Shown: one piece after another, positions 44,934 through 54,200 of the stretch
Numbering within the stretch: position 1 is the stretch's first letter
Layout: every line of letters starts with the position of its first letter
From: Pseudomonas sp. TH31
Lineage (GTDB): Bacteria; Pseudomonadota; Gammaproteobacteria; Pseudomonadales; Pseudomonadaceae
NCBI RefSeq assembly: GCF_016650815.1
Contig: NZ_JAEKEZ010000014.1
Span: forward strand, 186,001 to 250,000
Direction of reading: 5' to 3'
DNA length: 64,000 bases
Translations under genes and position numbers: made by a program
Notes under the pieces: model-generated
Told to the model about the DNA's origin: nothing
Databases searched by the model: none
What the model saw: only the letters and a program-made list of their open reading frames with translations

Positions 44934-46078
44934 GACGAGCGAGGAAGCGTAAGCACAACCCCCACATCCCTGCCCATGTCGATCAGGCCGCCCTTCCGGC
45001 GGCCATTTATTTCGATCATCGCGGCAGTGGGGTCTGGTACACCCTTCATTATGACGAGACGGGAAAGCAGCGCCGCAAGAACGTAGCCCCTGCAGACGTA
45101 TCGTTGGCAGAACTTCACCGGATCATGGACGAGGCGTCCAACATCGACAGGGGAACGCTTCGCTACGTTTGTGATCAGTTCCACCTGAGCGACCGTTACA
45201 AAAAGCTCGCTCCGAAGACCCATGACGATTACTGCTATTCCCGGGATGTTCTGCTGAACATCCCCACAAAATTGAGCAAGCCTCTGGGCGAGCTGGCGGT
45301 GAAGAAATTCACCGCCGCCCTAGTGCAACGCATTGTCGATCGGCTCGCAGACGAGGGCACGCCCTCGAAAGCTGCTCACGCCCTGAGATACCTGCGCCGC
45401 GTTCTGCAGTGGGGACGCAATCGTGGATTCCTGGAAGTGAACCCAGCCCTGGGTATTGAAGCGCCGATTGAGCGAAAGCAACGCCGGTTGCCAAGGCAAA
45501 CCGTAATGGACGTCCTGATCGATCGTGCAACAGCGCGCGGACGCCTGGCACGCAATGAGCCAGGAGGTTGCCCCGAGTACTTGGTCAGTGTGATGGAGCT
45601 GGCCTATCTGTGCCGACTGCGTGGTATCGAGGTCGTGACCCTTACAGATGCTAACGAGTTGGAAGTGGGGATACTGACCAATCGACGAAAGGGAAGTCGA
45701 GACAACATAGTGCGATGGACGCCGCGACTACGTGCGGTGTGGGATTGCGCGAAGGCTCTCCGCGCCAGAACTTGGGAACGCCGGAAAACGCCGGTCCCGA
45801 TCGCAGCGTCCAAGCGATTCATCATCGTGGCCAACCACGGTGGTCCACTTCGCAAGACGAGCCTTGATACGGCCTGGCAGCGATTTATCACTCTGGCCAT
45901 CTCAGACGGGAACATTGATCCAGGCGACCGCTTCGCACTGCATGACTTGAAGCGGCGCGGCATTACTGACACGACAGGCACCAGAGCAGATAAACAGGAA
46001 GCGAGTGGCCACCGTGACGCGAAAATGATGGACGTCTATGATCACAGCGTTCCGATCGTGTTTCCGTCAGCCAATTGA
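44930..46078 (+). CDS. int: Phage integrase (tyrosine recombinase)
   Basis: A 382-residue integrase. The arm-binding N-terminus is HIPAHVDQAALPAAIYFDHRGSGVWY. The catalytic set is R in AYLCRLRGIEVV, H-x2-R in ALHDLKRRGITD, H in SGHRDAKMMD and the nucleophile in VYDHS. It lies beside attR and would recombine attP with the 3' part of tRNA-Thr. It is translationally coupled to the DUF4224 gene. Confidence 0.93.
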   Translation: MRRARKRKHNPHIPAHVDQAALPAAIYFDHRGSGVWYTLHYDETGKQRRKNVAPADVSLAELHRIMDEASNIDRGTLRYVCDQFHLSDRYKKLAPKTHDDYCYSRDVLLNIPTKLSKPLGELAVKKFTAALVQRIVDRLADEGTPSKAAHALRYLRRVLQWGRNRGFLEVNPALGIEAPIERKQRRLPRQTVMDVLIDRATARGRLARNEPGGCPEYLVSVMELAYLCRLRGIEVVTLTDANELEVGILTNRRKGSRDNIVRWTPRLRAVWDCAKALRARTWERRKTPVPIAASKRFIIVANHGGPLRKTSLDTAWQRFITLAISDGNIDPGDRFALHDLKRRGITDTTGTRADKQEASGHRDAKMMDVYDHSVPIVFPSAN

Positions 46079-46114
46079 TTGCGATCGTCACCGAAATGAC
46101 ACAAAAGCCCTGTA

Positions 46115-46130
46115 CTGTATACCCATACAG
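46115..46130. promoter_or_regulatory. LexA box (SOS operator)
   Basis: CTGTATACCCATACAG matches the Pseudomonas/E. coli LexA consensus CTGT-N8-ACAG, and the symmetry extends to TA...TA on each side (46113-46132). It lies 37 bases after the integrase stop and 130 bases before the metalloprotease start, so that operon should switch on after DNA damage. Confidence 0.85.
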
Positions 46131-46259
46131 TAGTAAAATGCCTTGCTCCCCGAAAAAGCTTGTGTTACGACGAGGGGTATAAAACTTACAGCTAATGCAT
46201 ATATACTCTCGCGCCGCTCGAAACGAGGCGTTTGAGAGCGAGGCAAAGGAGGCTAAGAG

Positions 46260-46799
46260 ATGATTATTTCCACGCAAAAAGCAGTTGAGTTCGCAAAGCA
46301 TGCGCTCCAGCTCGCCTGGGATGGCAATCTCCCTGTCAAGCCAGATGTGATCGCGCAAGGACTCGTGATCTTTAAAAAAGATCCAGCGACAGGGGATTCT
46401 CAAAATATCCCTATTAAAGTGCGGGCGCTTAATTCACAGACGTTGAATGCGAGTGGGCAAGCTTCACTGGAAAACACTCCAGGCGGATATGTTTTCTATT
46501 GTGACTATAATTCTGAAGAAATCAGCTATCGGAATAGGTTCACCATTGCCCACGAACTGGGGCACGTCCTGCTGGGACACGTGAACGAGGGGAATCCGAG
46601 AGAGCGTGATACTACTTTCGGAAACTCTAATCCAGTGGAGCGGGCGGCTAACATTTTTGCTGCAGAGTTGGTCATGCCCGAGATGAAAGTCCAAGAATTA
46701 TTTAATGGCGCAAGCTCGGTGCAACAGCTCTCTGAAGTTTTCGGCGTGTCCAACGCAGCCATGTCGTACAGACTTCAAAACTTAGGTTTACTTAGATGA
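46260..46799 (+). CDS. ImmA/IrrE-family metallopeptidase
   Basis: A 179-residue protein, ATG 46260, with AAAGGAGG upstream. The zinc motif is FTIAHELGHVLLGH, with a distal glutamate in RAANIFAAELVMPEMKVQ. A short C-terminal HTH-like segment follows (SVQQLSEVFGVSNAAMSYRLQNLGL). ImmA of ICEBs1 and IrrE cleave XRE-family repressors. The lysogeny repressor at 39180 is an XRE protein without a self-cleaving domain, and this gene sits behind a LexA box. That makes it a candidate SOS antirepressor, comparable in role to Tum of phage 186. The target is inferred. Confidence 0.85.
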   Translation: MIISTQKAVEFAKHALQLAWDGNLPVKPDVIAQGLVIFKKDPATGDSQNIPIKVRALNSQTLNASGQASLENTPGGYVFYCDYNSEEISYRNRFTIAHELGHVLLGHVNEGNPRERDTTFGNSNPVERAANIFAAELVMPEMKVQELFNGASSVQQLSEVFGVSNAAMSYRLQNLGLLR

Positions 46800-47401
46800 C
46801 TGATAGCGATATGGAATTTGGTGCAACTGACCTGGGAGGGCCGAAAAACGCCTCTCCCAGCCAGGCCACCACCCCTGACGCTAGTCTGACTAATGAGATA
46901 ATCAGAAGAAAAGTATTCAGCCGATGGTTCGCTGTATGTGCCCTTGCAGTAATGATGACTGCTGCCGTTGGATGCCTAGTATTTTCGCTCTACGTGGGCT
47001 GTCATTACCTCTATTCAATCGATAAAGACGCAGAAAGAAAGCACAAAGTTGAAGACGCAGCCCTGACTGAAAGTCATGTGCCTGACGTGACGACTCCACC
47101 TACAAATGGCAAGTCTGACAAAAATAAAACGTCAGGAAAGGCCGCAGCCACGACCGCTAAAACAGCGACTGTCGTAGCTGCTGAAAACCCTTATCTGAGG
47201 TTCTTCGCACCTTTGATTCCTGCATCGTTCTCTTCAGCTCTGGCGATAATCCTGTTTATCACTATCGCCCGTTTTGTAACCAATTTTGAACGAATGGGCG
47301 GTGAAGGAAAGGAACGCGAGCAAACAGAGGACTACGGCGCGATTGCTACTCTTGTTCAGGAAATTGGAAAGCTTATTCAAAGCTTACGAGGCAAGGAATA
47401 G
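46796..47401 (+). CDS. Two-helix membrane protein coupled to the ImmA-like protease
   Basis: A 201-residue protein overlapping the protease stop by four bases (ATGA). Transmembrane segments lie at about residues 42-66 (FAVCALAVMMTAAVGCLVFSLY) and 138-160 (FFAPLIPASFSSALAIILFITIA). A periplasmic loop between them is lysine/threonine-rich (SDKNKTSGKAAATTAKTA). A cytoplasmic tail follows with MGGEGKEREQTEDYGAIATLVQEIGKLIQSL. Its pairing with the protease suggests it is a substrate, regulator or SOS-induced effector. No family recognised. Confidence 0.65.
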   Translation: MTDSDMEFGATDLGGPKNASPSQATTPDASLTNEIIRRKVFSRWFAVCALAVMMTAAVGCLVFSLYVGCHYLYSIDKDAERKHKVEDAALTESHVPDVTTPPTNGKSDKNKTSGKAAATTAKTATVVAAENPYLRFFAPLIPASFSSALAIILFITIARFVTNFERMGGEGKEREQTEDYGAIATLVQEIGKLIQSLRGKE

Positions 47402-47420
47402 CTGCCACGTTGCTACAAAC

Positions 47421-47447
47421 TCAAAAGCCGCTCGATGCGGCTTTTTT
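47421..47447 (+). terminator. Terminator after the SOS-controlled pair
   Basis: AAAAGCCGC-TCGAT-GCGGCTTTTTT, a strong GC stem with a T run 20 bases after the membrane-protein stop. The remaining 170 bases to the IS66 left end hold only the att core. Confidence 0.88.
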
Positions 47448-47620
47448 GTGTCCATTTTTTGAGCTGAGCTTTCATCCCTAGGTTCGCCTTCTTATGCTCC
47501 TACTTCTATCAAGACACGCGTAACAACTACTTTGACCGCTTGACGAACCGGGGCCTGCGAAAAGGTCGCACGTAACAAGAAATCACGTAACTGATTGATT
47601 TTAATGTTTAAAGCACCTTC

Positions 47621-47634
47621 CTTGTAATCAGTAG
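47621..47634. repeat. attR core, left part (interrupted by IS66)
   Basis: CTTGTAATCAGTAG equals tRNA-Thr positions 12261-12274. The core resumes at 51057 after the IS66 element. Removing the element and one copy of ATCAGTAG recreates a continuous 47-base copy of the attL core. Confidence 0.9.
47627..47634. repeat. IS66 target-site duplication, left copy (ATCAGTAG)
   Basis: An eight-base copy directly before the left inverted repeat, matched at 51057-51064. IS66-family elements make 8-bp duplications. Confidence 0.9.
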
Positions 47635-47680
47635 GTATGCGTCCGGCCAACACACCTTCCTGACCCCGACGCCAAAGGCG

Positions 47681-47711
47681 ATGGTGTCCACCTGATTTAA
47701 GTGGACACCAT
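47681..47711. promoter_or_regulatory. Perfect inverted repeat upstream of tnpA
   Basis: ATGGTGTCCAC and GTGGACACCAT flank a nine-base spacer (CTGATTTAA), 25 bases before the tnpA start. It could be an operator, or an mRNA hairpin blocking transposase expression from outside transcripts. Confidence 0.6.
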
Positions 47712-47736
47712 TTCTAGCCTTTTAAGCGGGTCTTTC

Positions 47737-48069
47737 ATGCAGCCACAACGCCGTTCCTACTCCAAATCCTTCAAGGCCCAGGTCATTCAAGAGTGCTCCC
47801 AGCCCGGGGCCTCGATTGCCAGCGTTGCGCTGAGCCACAGCCTCAACGCGAACCTCGTCCATAAATGGATTCGAGTGCAAACGCAGAAAGCCATGGCGCT
47901 GCAACCTGCTTTCATTCCGCTGCCCTTGCAGTTAGCCGGAGCAAATTCGCAAGCCGCGTCATCGACTATCTGCCTCGAAATCCCACACCCGCGCGGCACC
48001 GTGAAAGTGAACTGGCCGACCGAAAGCGCCGCTGCCTGCGCCACCTTTCTGCGAGACCTGTTGCGATGA
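47737..48069 (+). CDS. tnpA: IS66 accessory protein TnpA
   Basis: About 110 residues from ATG 47737 (in-frame GTG 47701 lies within the inverted repeat). RRSYSKSFKAQVIQECSQPGASIASVALSHSLNANLVHKWI is the IS66 OrfA helix-turn-helix. The stop overlaps the tnpB start (ATGA). TnpA is needed with TnpB and TnpC for efficient transposition in characterised IS66 elements. Confidence 0.92.
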   Translation: MQPQRRSYSKSFKAQVIQECSQPGASIASVALSHSLNANLVHKWIRVQTQKAMALQPAFIPLPLQLAGANSQAASSTICLEIPHPRGTVKVNWPTESAAACATFLRDLLR

Positions 48070-48401
48070 TCCGCATCGACTCCATCTGGCTCGCCACCGA
48101 GCCGATGGACATGCGCGCCGGCACCGAAACCGCGCTGGCGCGGGTGGTTGCAGTGTTCGGTGCGGCGCAGCCGCACTGTGCTTATCTGTTTGCCAATCGC
48201 CGCGCCACGCGCATCAAGGTGCTGGTGCACGACGGGTTGGGTATCTGGCTGGTAGCGCGCCGCCTGCATCAAGGCAAGTTCTTCTGGCCGGGTTCTCGAC
48301 ACGGCTCTCAGATAGAATTGGGTGCCGAACAGCTACATGCCCTGGTGCTGGGTTTGCCTTGGCAAAGAGTCGGGCCTGGCAGCGCGATTTCCATCGTATA
48401 A
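48066..48401 (+). CDS. tnpB: IS66 accessory protein TnpB (Orf2)
   Basis: A 111-residue protein of the IS66 Orf2-like family, reading IWLATEPMDMRAGTETALARVV, YLFANRRATRIKVLVHDGLGIWL and RLHQGKFFWP. Full length and coupled to tnpA. Confidence 0.95.
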   Translation: MIRIDSIWLATEPMDMRAGTETALARVVAVFGAAQPHCAYLFANRRATRIKVLVHDGLGIWLVARRLHQGKFFWPGSRHGSQIELGAEQLHALVLGLPWQRVGPGSAISIV

Positions 48402-48482
48402 CACCTGCCATGGCCACCCAGGCCGTGCAATTGTCCGATGAGCCTATCGTCGGTTTTAGCCTGCTCTGGCAAAATCGGCGGC

Positions 48483-50030
48483 ATGACTTCACTGCCCAAT
48501 CTCGACCAACTAAACCCTGAACAACTGCGTGCTCTGGCGGCGCAGTTGATGCAGCGTGTCGAGAGTCTCGATCAGAAAATCGAGACAATGGGTAAGAAGA
48601 TCCACCGCGACCAAACGGTTATCGAAAAGCTGACCCACGAGATTGCGCAACTCAAGCGCTTCAAGTTTGCCAAGCGCAGCGAGCAACTGAGCCCGGATCA
48701 AGCCAGCCTGCTCGATGACCTGATCGACACCGACATTGCGGCCATCGAGGCTGAACTTGAAGCGCTGAAACTTGCTCCCGCTTCGACCGAGGTTCGGCAA
48801 AAACCTAAACGCACCGCCTTGCCGCCGCAGTTTCCGCGCACTCTGATCCACCACGAACCCGACAACAGCCATTGCCAGTGCGGCTGCGCTCTCAAGCGTA
48901 TCGGCGAGGATGTCAGCGAGAAACTCGACTACACGCCGGGCGTGTTCACCGTTGAGCGGCACATCCGTGGCAAGTGGGTCTGCGATCAGTGCGAAACCCT
49001 GATCCAGGCACCGGTTCCGGCGCAGGTCATCGACAAAGGCATCCCGACCGCGGGGCTGCTGGCCCACGTCATGATCGCGAAGTTCGCCGACCATCTACCG
49101 CTCTATCGCCAGGAATCGATTTTTGGTCGAGCCGGTTTGGCTATCGCGCGTTCGACCCTGGCGCAATGGGTCGGCAACTGTGGCGTGCAGTTACAGCCGC
49201 TGGTCGATGCCCTGCGTAATACTGTCCTCGAACATGGCGTAATCCACGCCGATGAAACGCCGGTGCAGATGCTCACGCCGGGTGCGAAGAAAACCCATCG
49301 AGCCTATGTCTGGGCCTACGCCACCAGCCAGTTCTCGGAATTGGCGGCGGTGGTTTACGACTTCAGCCCTAGCCGCGCCGGAGAACACGCCCGCAACTTC
49401 CTGCAAGACTGGAAGGGCAAGCTGGTCTGCGATGATTTTGGCGGCTACAAGGCCAGCTTTGAACTCGGCGTGACCGAGATCGGCTGCATGGCTCATGCGC
49501 GGCGCAAGTTCTTCGAGCTGCACGCCACCAACAAGAGCCAGCTTGCCGAGCAGGCCTTGAGGTACATCCAGCGGCTGTACGAAATAGAGCATGAAGTCCG
49601 CGACCTGGAACCGGATTTACGCCGCCGAATACGGCAAGAAAAAGCCGTACCGGTGATGGACGCTTTGCATGCCTGGATGATCGCCCAGCGCCAGCTCGTG
49701 CACGACGGCTCGGCTATTAGCAAGGCTCTGGATTACAGCCTCAAACGTTGGACGGCGCTGTCGCGCTATCTCGATGACGGTGCCGTACCCATTGACAATA
49801 ATTGGGCCGAGAACCAGATTCGGCCATGGGCGTTAGGTCGCAAAAATTGGCTGTTCGCTGGGTCACTGCGCAGTGGCAAACGTGCAGCCGCGATCATGAG
49901 CTTGATCCAATCGGCACGGCTCAACGGACATGATCCGTATGCTTATTTGAAGGACGTCCTCACGCGCCTGCCGACGCAGCGGGCGAGTGCGATTGCCGAA
50001 CTGCTGCCGCATAGATGGCAACCGGTTTAG
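48483..50030 (+). CDS. tnpC: IS66 transposase TnpC
   Basis: A 515-residue DDE transposase starting at ATG 48483. It has an N-terminal coiled coil (LAAQLMQRVESLDQKIETMGKK), a zinc-binding stretch (HCQCGCALKRIGE; CDQCETL) and the DDE core: D in VIHADETPVQML, D in LVCDDFGGYKASF, E in NNWAENQIRPWALGRKNWLF. A C-terminal IS66 tail ends LLPHRWQPV. Intact, so the element is probably active. Confidence 0.95.
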   Translation: MTSLPNLDQLNPEQLRALAAQLMQRVESLDQKIETMGKKIHRDQTVIEKLTHEIAQLKRFKFAKRSEQLSPDQASLLDDLIDTDIAAIEAELEALKLAPASTEVRQKPKRTALPPQFPRTLIHHEPDNSHCQCGCALKRIGEDVSEKLDYTPGVFTVERHIRGKWVCDQCETLIQAPVPAQVIDKGIPTAGLLAHVMIAKFADHLPLYRQESIFGRAGLAIARSTLAQWVGNCGVQLQPLVDALRNTVLEHGVIHADETPVQMLTPGAKKTHRAYVWAYATSQFSELAAVVYDFSPSRAGEHARNFLQDWKGKLVCDDFGGYKASFELGVTEIGCMAHARRKFFELHATNKSQLAEQALRYIQRLYEIEHEVRDLEPDLRRRIRQEKAVPVMDALHAWMIAQRQLVHDGSAISKALDYSLKRWTALSRYLDDGAVPIDNNWAENQIRPWALGRKNWLFAGSLRSGKRAAAIMSLIQSARLNGHDPYAYLKDVLTRLPTQRASAIAELLPHRWQPV

Positions 50031-50634
50031 TTGCGCAAGACGGTATGCCCGGCCGCACTTTCATCCGAAACCTCCTGCACTTTATTCAGCGCATCGAGCA
50101 TCTGTTCTGCACCCGCCTGGCCAATCAATGGAATCAATATGCGGATAGCTGCCCCGTTTCGATTTCCATCAGCCAGGCCAACGAGTCTGTGCCACCACCT
50201 TTGCTTCTGAGCGCAAGGTAGAGATTTCCCGGCGCTCCTGGTGACCTTGACGGGGTAGCGAAGCCCTTCGCTAACAACGGGGAAGAGGTCGATAGCCTTT
50301 TGCAAACTTGAGGCGGCATCCTCCGCCCGTTGTCGAAGGTTCGCCGTATGTAGTGGTCAATCAGGTGCAGCAACGTGTCGCCTCTCGTGATGATCGACAC
50401 ACGAAACTGTTCCGCAAAATTCTCGGACAACTCAGCTATTTTCGGAGGGAACCGAGCAGGCTTCCCTCCGTCAACATCCTTCTTGGCAGTTTGGGTGCTT
50501 TGGGTGCGCGCTCTGCCCCGACCGGCACCATCACCGATCCATATAAACCCAGGAACGCCCCGCACCACACTCACCCAACCCTTATAAGCACCCACTGAGC
50601 ACTCAGCGAGCCCTAATCCGCACCTAAAAAACAC
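50027..50634 (-). CDS. IS66 passenger gene of unknown function, frameshifted
   Basis: The minus strand carries a frame with GGKPARFPPKIAELSENFAEQFRVSIITRGDTLLHLIDHYIRRT that breaks near 50340. Restoring one C (ACCTTC to ACCCTTC) joins it to a second frame: LRQRAEDAASSLQKAIDLFPVVSEG, then RWWHRLVGLADGNRNGAAIRILIPLIGQAGAEQMLDAL, ending at 50027. The product is a mainly helical protein of about 150-200 residues; the start is uncertain (50634 is only the open-frame limit). No family recognised. It overlaps the tnpC 3' end by four bases. Confidence 0.5.
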
Positions 50635-51056
50635 CGTCTATTTCTCGACGACTTTCAACTGAAAGCACCGTAGACGCACCTACGCCACACCATCTCAACC
50701 CGGACGCCACCCCTAACGCCCCGACACAACCCAGATCAGCACTCATATCGCACCGAGGGCGATATTGTCGTGGCGCACATGGACCCAATTCAGGTTCATT
50801 CACGCCTGCACTGGTCAAACCAGCATGGGGCTCCGGTTGCCTGGTCACGCAAGGGGGCCAAGCCAAAGCTAAAACATGGCCAATTGAATTCCGGCAAACC
50901 GATGGAGGGTGGCTGAAAACACTCTCGAATCAGTGCCAAATTTGGGGGACAGAAATCAGTTAAAACACCGTCTAATGTAATTATACGAACTGACCCATGT
51001 GTTACCTCTGTTTTCCTGCTCTCCCAGGGTGCAAGACGGGATGCCCGGACGCATAC
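50635..51056. other. Right part of the IS66 element without a clear gene
   Basis: About 420 bases between the passenger and the right inverted repeat. Only low-quality open frames are present. ACACCGTCTA occurs twice (about 50630 and 50968), which may mark an older junction. It should contain the passenger promoter, reading leftward. Confidence 0.4.
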
Positions 51057-51097
51057 ATCAGTAGGTCCCGGGTTCGACTCCTGGTGCCGGCACCATA
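51057..51097. repeat. attR core, right part, with right target duplication
   Basis: ATCAGTAG (51057-51064, second target copy) continues into the 3' end of tRNA-Thr through GGCACCATA, identical to 12267-12307. It is not a functional tRNA: the 5' half is missing. Confidence 0.92.
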
Positions 51098-51103
51098 CAA
51101 AAC

Positions 51104-51135
51104 AAAGCCCTCGTAGAAATACGAGGGCTTTGTTG
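51104..51135 (+). terminator. Original terminator of tRNA-Thr
   Basis: ACAAAGCCCTCGTA-GAAA-TACGAGGGCTTTGTT, a strong stem, lies seven bases after the tRNA 3' copy. Its spacing is what a tRNA terminator would have before prophage insertion. Confidence 0.85.
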
Positions 51136-51249
51136 TTTCTGGGGTGTCCACATTACGTCCACGCCTTAAAAACCTCCGGGCAACGATGGGCGCGCTGATC
51201 ATCCGTTGTACACTGGCCGCTCGAATAAGGATTTTCGGGAATCAGTACG

Positions 51250-54200
51250 TTGGCATCCAACACTCAGGCAACAACCCTCGCAATTTTGGATTATTGGCAT
51301 AAAGTCGAGTTTTTTATCCCTTACGGCCTGGATCAATTCCTGGACGATCTTGACGAGTGGCAAACCAAAACACTTCTTCGCAGCACGCTTGAGCAATCAC
51401 TCGGCGCAGAGTGGCTGGGCATCGATGTAAATGAAGAAAAGGAAGTGGTTGGCTACAACCTGTTCCTCGGCATTTTCGATAAGTCGGCCATCAGCCAAGT
51501 CTGCGAACGTGTTTTGCCCAAGTCCGACACAGCCTCCAATAGCGCAAGCGCTTTTGAGGAAGAGGCGCGGACAGACCTTGAGGGCCTGACGTGCTTTGCC
51601 AAGCTGCCGCTGGACAAAGCGGGGCATCCCATCATTGACTCAATCTCCATTTCCACCGCCCCGTGGGCGTTAGGGCAGACGCTGACGGGTGGCCTCCATT
51701 CCCTGAGCTATGACGCTTTCGATGGAGCCCGGCAAAATCTGCTTGTGCTGCTGCGCAACTTCATGAGTCAACGAGGACCATTCGCGGGTCATGGGTTAGA
51801 TGCAACGGAAGTGCTGACGCTTCAATCATTACTATGCGAATGGGCCAGTTTCAGTCCACCGACAGCTCAACCGATTGCGGTGCTCACCGCGAAGATCAAA
51901 ACACGCAAATCTGCCAAACCTGTAGAAAAAGCCGCACCGCAGACACCACCGGCAGAGGACGACGACGAGGAAGAAGAGGTGCTAGAGGAGTTGGATATCC
52001 TCAACAGCTTCTATATCCGAGATATCGAGCGTGCAATTCAGGGCGTACGCAGTGGCAACGTTCCTCTAGCACTTGAGCAATACCTGATTCCCCTGGCGAC
52101 TGAAAAACGCATCGATCTGTATTCAGACAAGGGCTGTGCGGCGCTTTTACAGGCACTGCGCCCGCGCTTTCTCAACCGGGACACTGGTTGGCCGCCCCTG
52201 ACCAATCCATGAGCCTGATGCAGCAGTTTGCCCTCAACCAGATACGCGAAGATCTCAAGGATGGCGGTTTGTTCGCGGTCAACGGTCCACCGGGAACGGG
52301 CAAGACCACACTGTTGCGGGATTTGTTTGCCGATAACATCGTTCAACGAACGCGAGTACTGGCTGGCTTGGCCAAAGCCGATGACGCCTTTGTCAAAGAA
52401 ACATCCAAAGTGCGTTTTAAAGGCGATTCGGGCTCAGTCAATTTGAGGCCGCTGATCGACGCATTGACCGGGTTCGAAATGGTTGTTACGTCAACCAATA
52501 ATGCCGCCGTCGAGAACATCTCCGTCGACCTGGTGAAACGAAAGGCGTTGAACAAACCTTGGCAGTCCGCCGCCTACTTGCAGCCCGTGGCTCACAACAT
52601 TGCGGTACAGGAAGGCAAGCGCGTCGCGACTTCTCCTGTGGGCGACCAGATGCCATGGGGGCTTATAAGCTGTGCGCTGGGTAACGCCCGAAATCGTAGC
52701 CGCTTCAATGAACGCTTCAGCATGTTCACACTTGAAACCCAGAACAACGAGAAGGCATTGCGTATCTGGGATTGGCTCAAAGAGCCGAATGCGCTGACCT
52801 TCATTCAGGCCCGTGAGGCGTTTAAAAAGGTCGATCAAGCCGTGCGCGAGGCGCTGGTTGAGCGCGAAAGGCTCGCCGAGCTGCTGGACATATTCAGCCA
52901 GGGAACCGAGGTTGATTTTCTCGCCGCCGCTGCTGTCCTGGCGGAACAGGCAAACAGTCGGGTCAGCGGCCTCACGGCATTGAAAGTCACTCATTGCAAA
53001 GACCAACAGTCGGCAAAACATACCCTGGAACAGTTGACCGAAGAGCAACACCTTATTGACCGCACTGCACCGGGTTGGTGGGCACGGTTGTGGAGGACTC
53101 GCGAAGCAAAGGCTTACGCTGAACGTCGCAAGAGCAACGCGCAAAGTCAGCTGGATGCTCACGAAAAACTCAAGGGTTTGAACTCAGTAGCAACGGCGCT
53201 CGCGGAGGATTTGCACGCAGCGACAGAAAGCGCCCGGACCTGTGAACAGCAGCTAAATGGCCGGCAGGCTGAATGGCAAGGCTGGGTTAAGGAACGTGAC
53301 AACCTTCAGGCCAAGCTGGGCAAGCCACGCCTACCGATCAACCCAATGGAGCTGATGAGCGATGAACAGTTCCAGATAAAAGGTCTCTGGCACGACGAAA
53401 AACTGGATCTTCTGCGCTCAGAGCTCTTCGCCAGCGCACTGACTCTGCAACAAGCCTGGGTGCACGAAACGGCGCAGAAGGGTGGCGCGCTTTCCAGTAA
53501 CCTCGTCGCTATATCCAAACTGCTTTCCAACAAAACGCCTGAAGACCCAAGCCATGCCCTGCAAATCTGGCAAAACCTTTTCATGGTCGTGCCCGTGGTT
53601 TCCAGCACCTTCGCGTCCTTCGCCAATCAGTTCCGTGGTGTAGGCCCCGGTTCGTTGGGTTGGGTCTTTATCGATGAAGCCGGACAGGCGGTTCCTCAAG
53701 CCGCAGTCGGTGCACTCTGGCGTGCGCGACGATGTGTCGTGGTCGGCGATCCGTTGCAAATCGAACCCGTCTTTACACTCCCTACCCCCCTGATCAATGC
53801 GCTGGGCCAGCTCAACCCAGTCACCGCAGACGGCGCATACGCGCCTCATACCGTCTCCGTGCAACGTCTGGCCGACCAGGCCAATCGTTTTGGTGCCTAC
53901 GCGCCATTCATGGATGAAATGTTGTGGGTGGGTAGCCCCTTACGCGTGCACCGTCGCTGCCACGACCCGATGTTCACCTTGGCCAATCGCATCGCCTACG
54001 ATAATAAAATGGTCTTTGGCCTGTCTGATCGAAGCCCTGCGGCCCCCCTTTGATTGACCTGCCAAGTGGCTGGGTAGATATCCGCGGAGCCGTTGAGCAC
54101 AAACAAGCGGTGCCCGAGCAGATTGAATTCATGATCAAAGTGATCGATCACCTTTTTCATCGCGACGAGGTTTTGCCAGCGCTTTACGTGATTTCGCCCT

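Larger units (their letters stand above)
47635..51056 (+). mobile_element. IS66-family insertion element with passenger gene (about 3.4 kb)
   Basis: The termini are GTATGCGTCCGG at 47635 and its inverted copy ending at 51056 (12 bp perfect), with the GT start typical of IS66. It encodes TnpA, TnpB and TnpC in the usual order and is flanked by ATCAGTAG duplications. About 1 kb after tnpC is extra to a standard 2.5-kb IS66 and holds a minus-strand passenger. It inserted into the prophage attR. Because the junction retains an exact duplication, the insertion is probably recent. Confidence 0.92.

Noticed and set aside
50635..50877. Coding gene in the right part of IS66
   Set aside because: The open frame is proline/arginine-rich without motif or start signal.
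51057..51097. Second tRNA-Thr
   Set aside because: Only the 3' half is present; it is the phage attachment repeat, not a tRNA gene.
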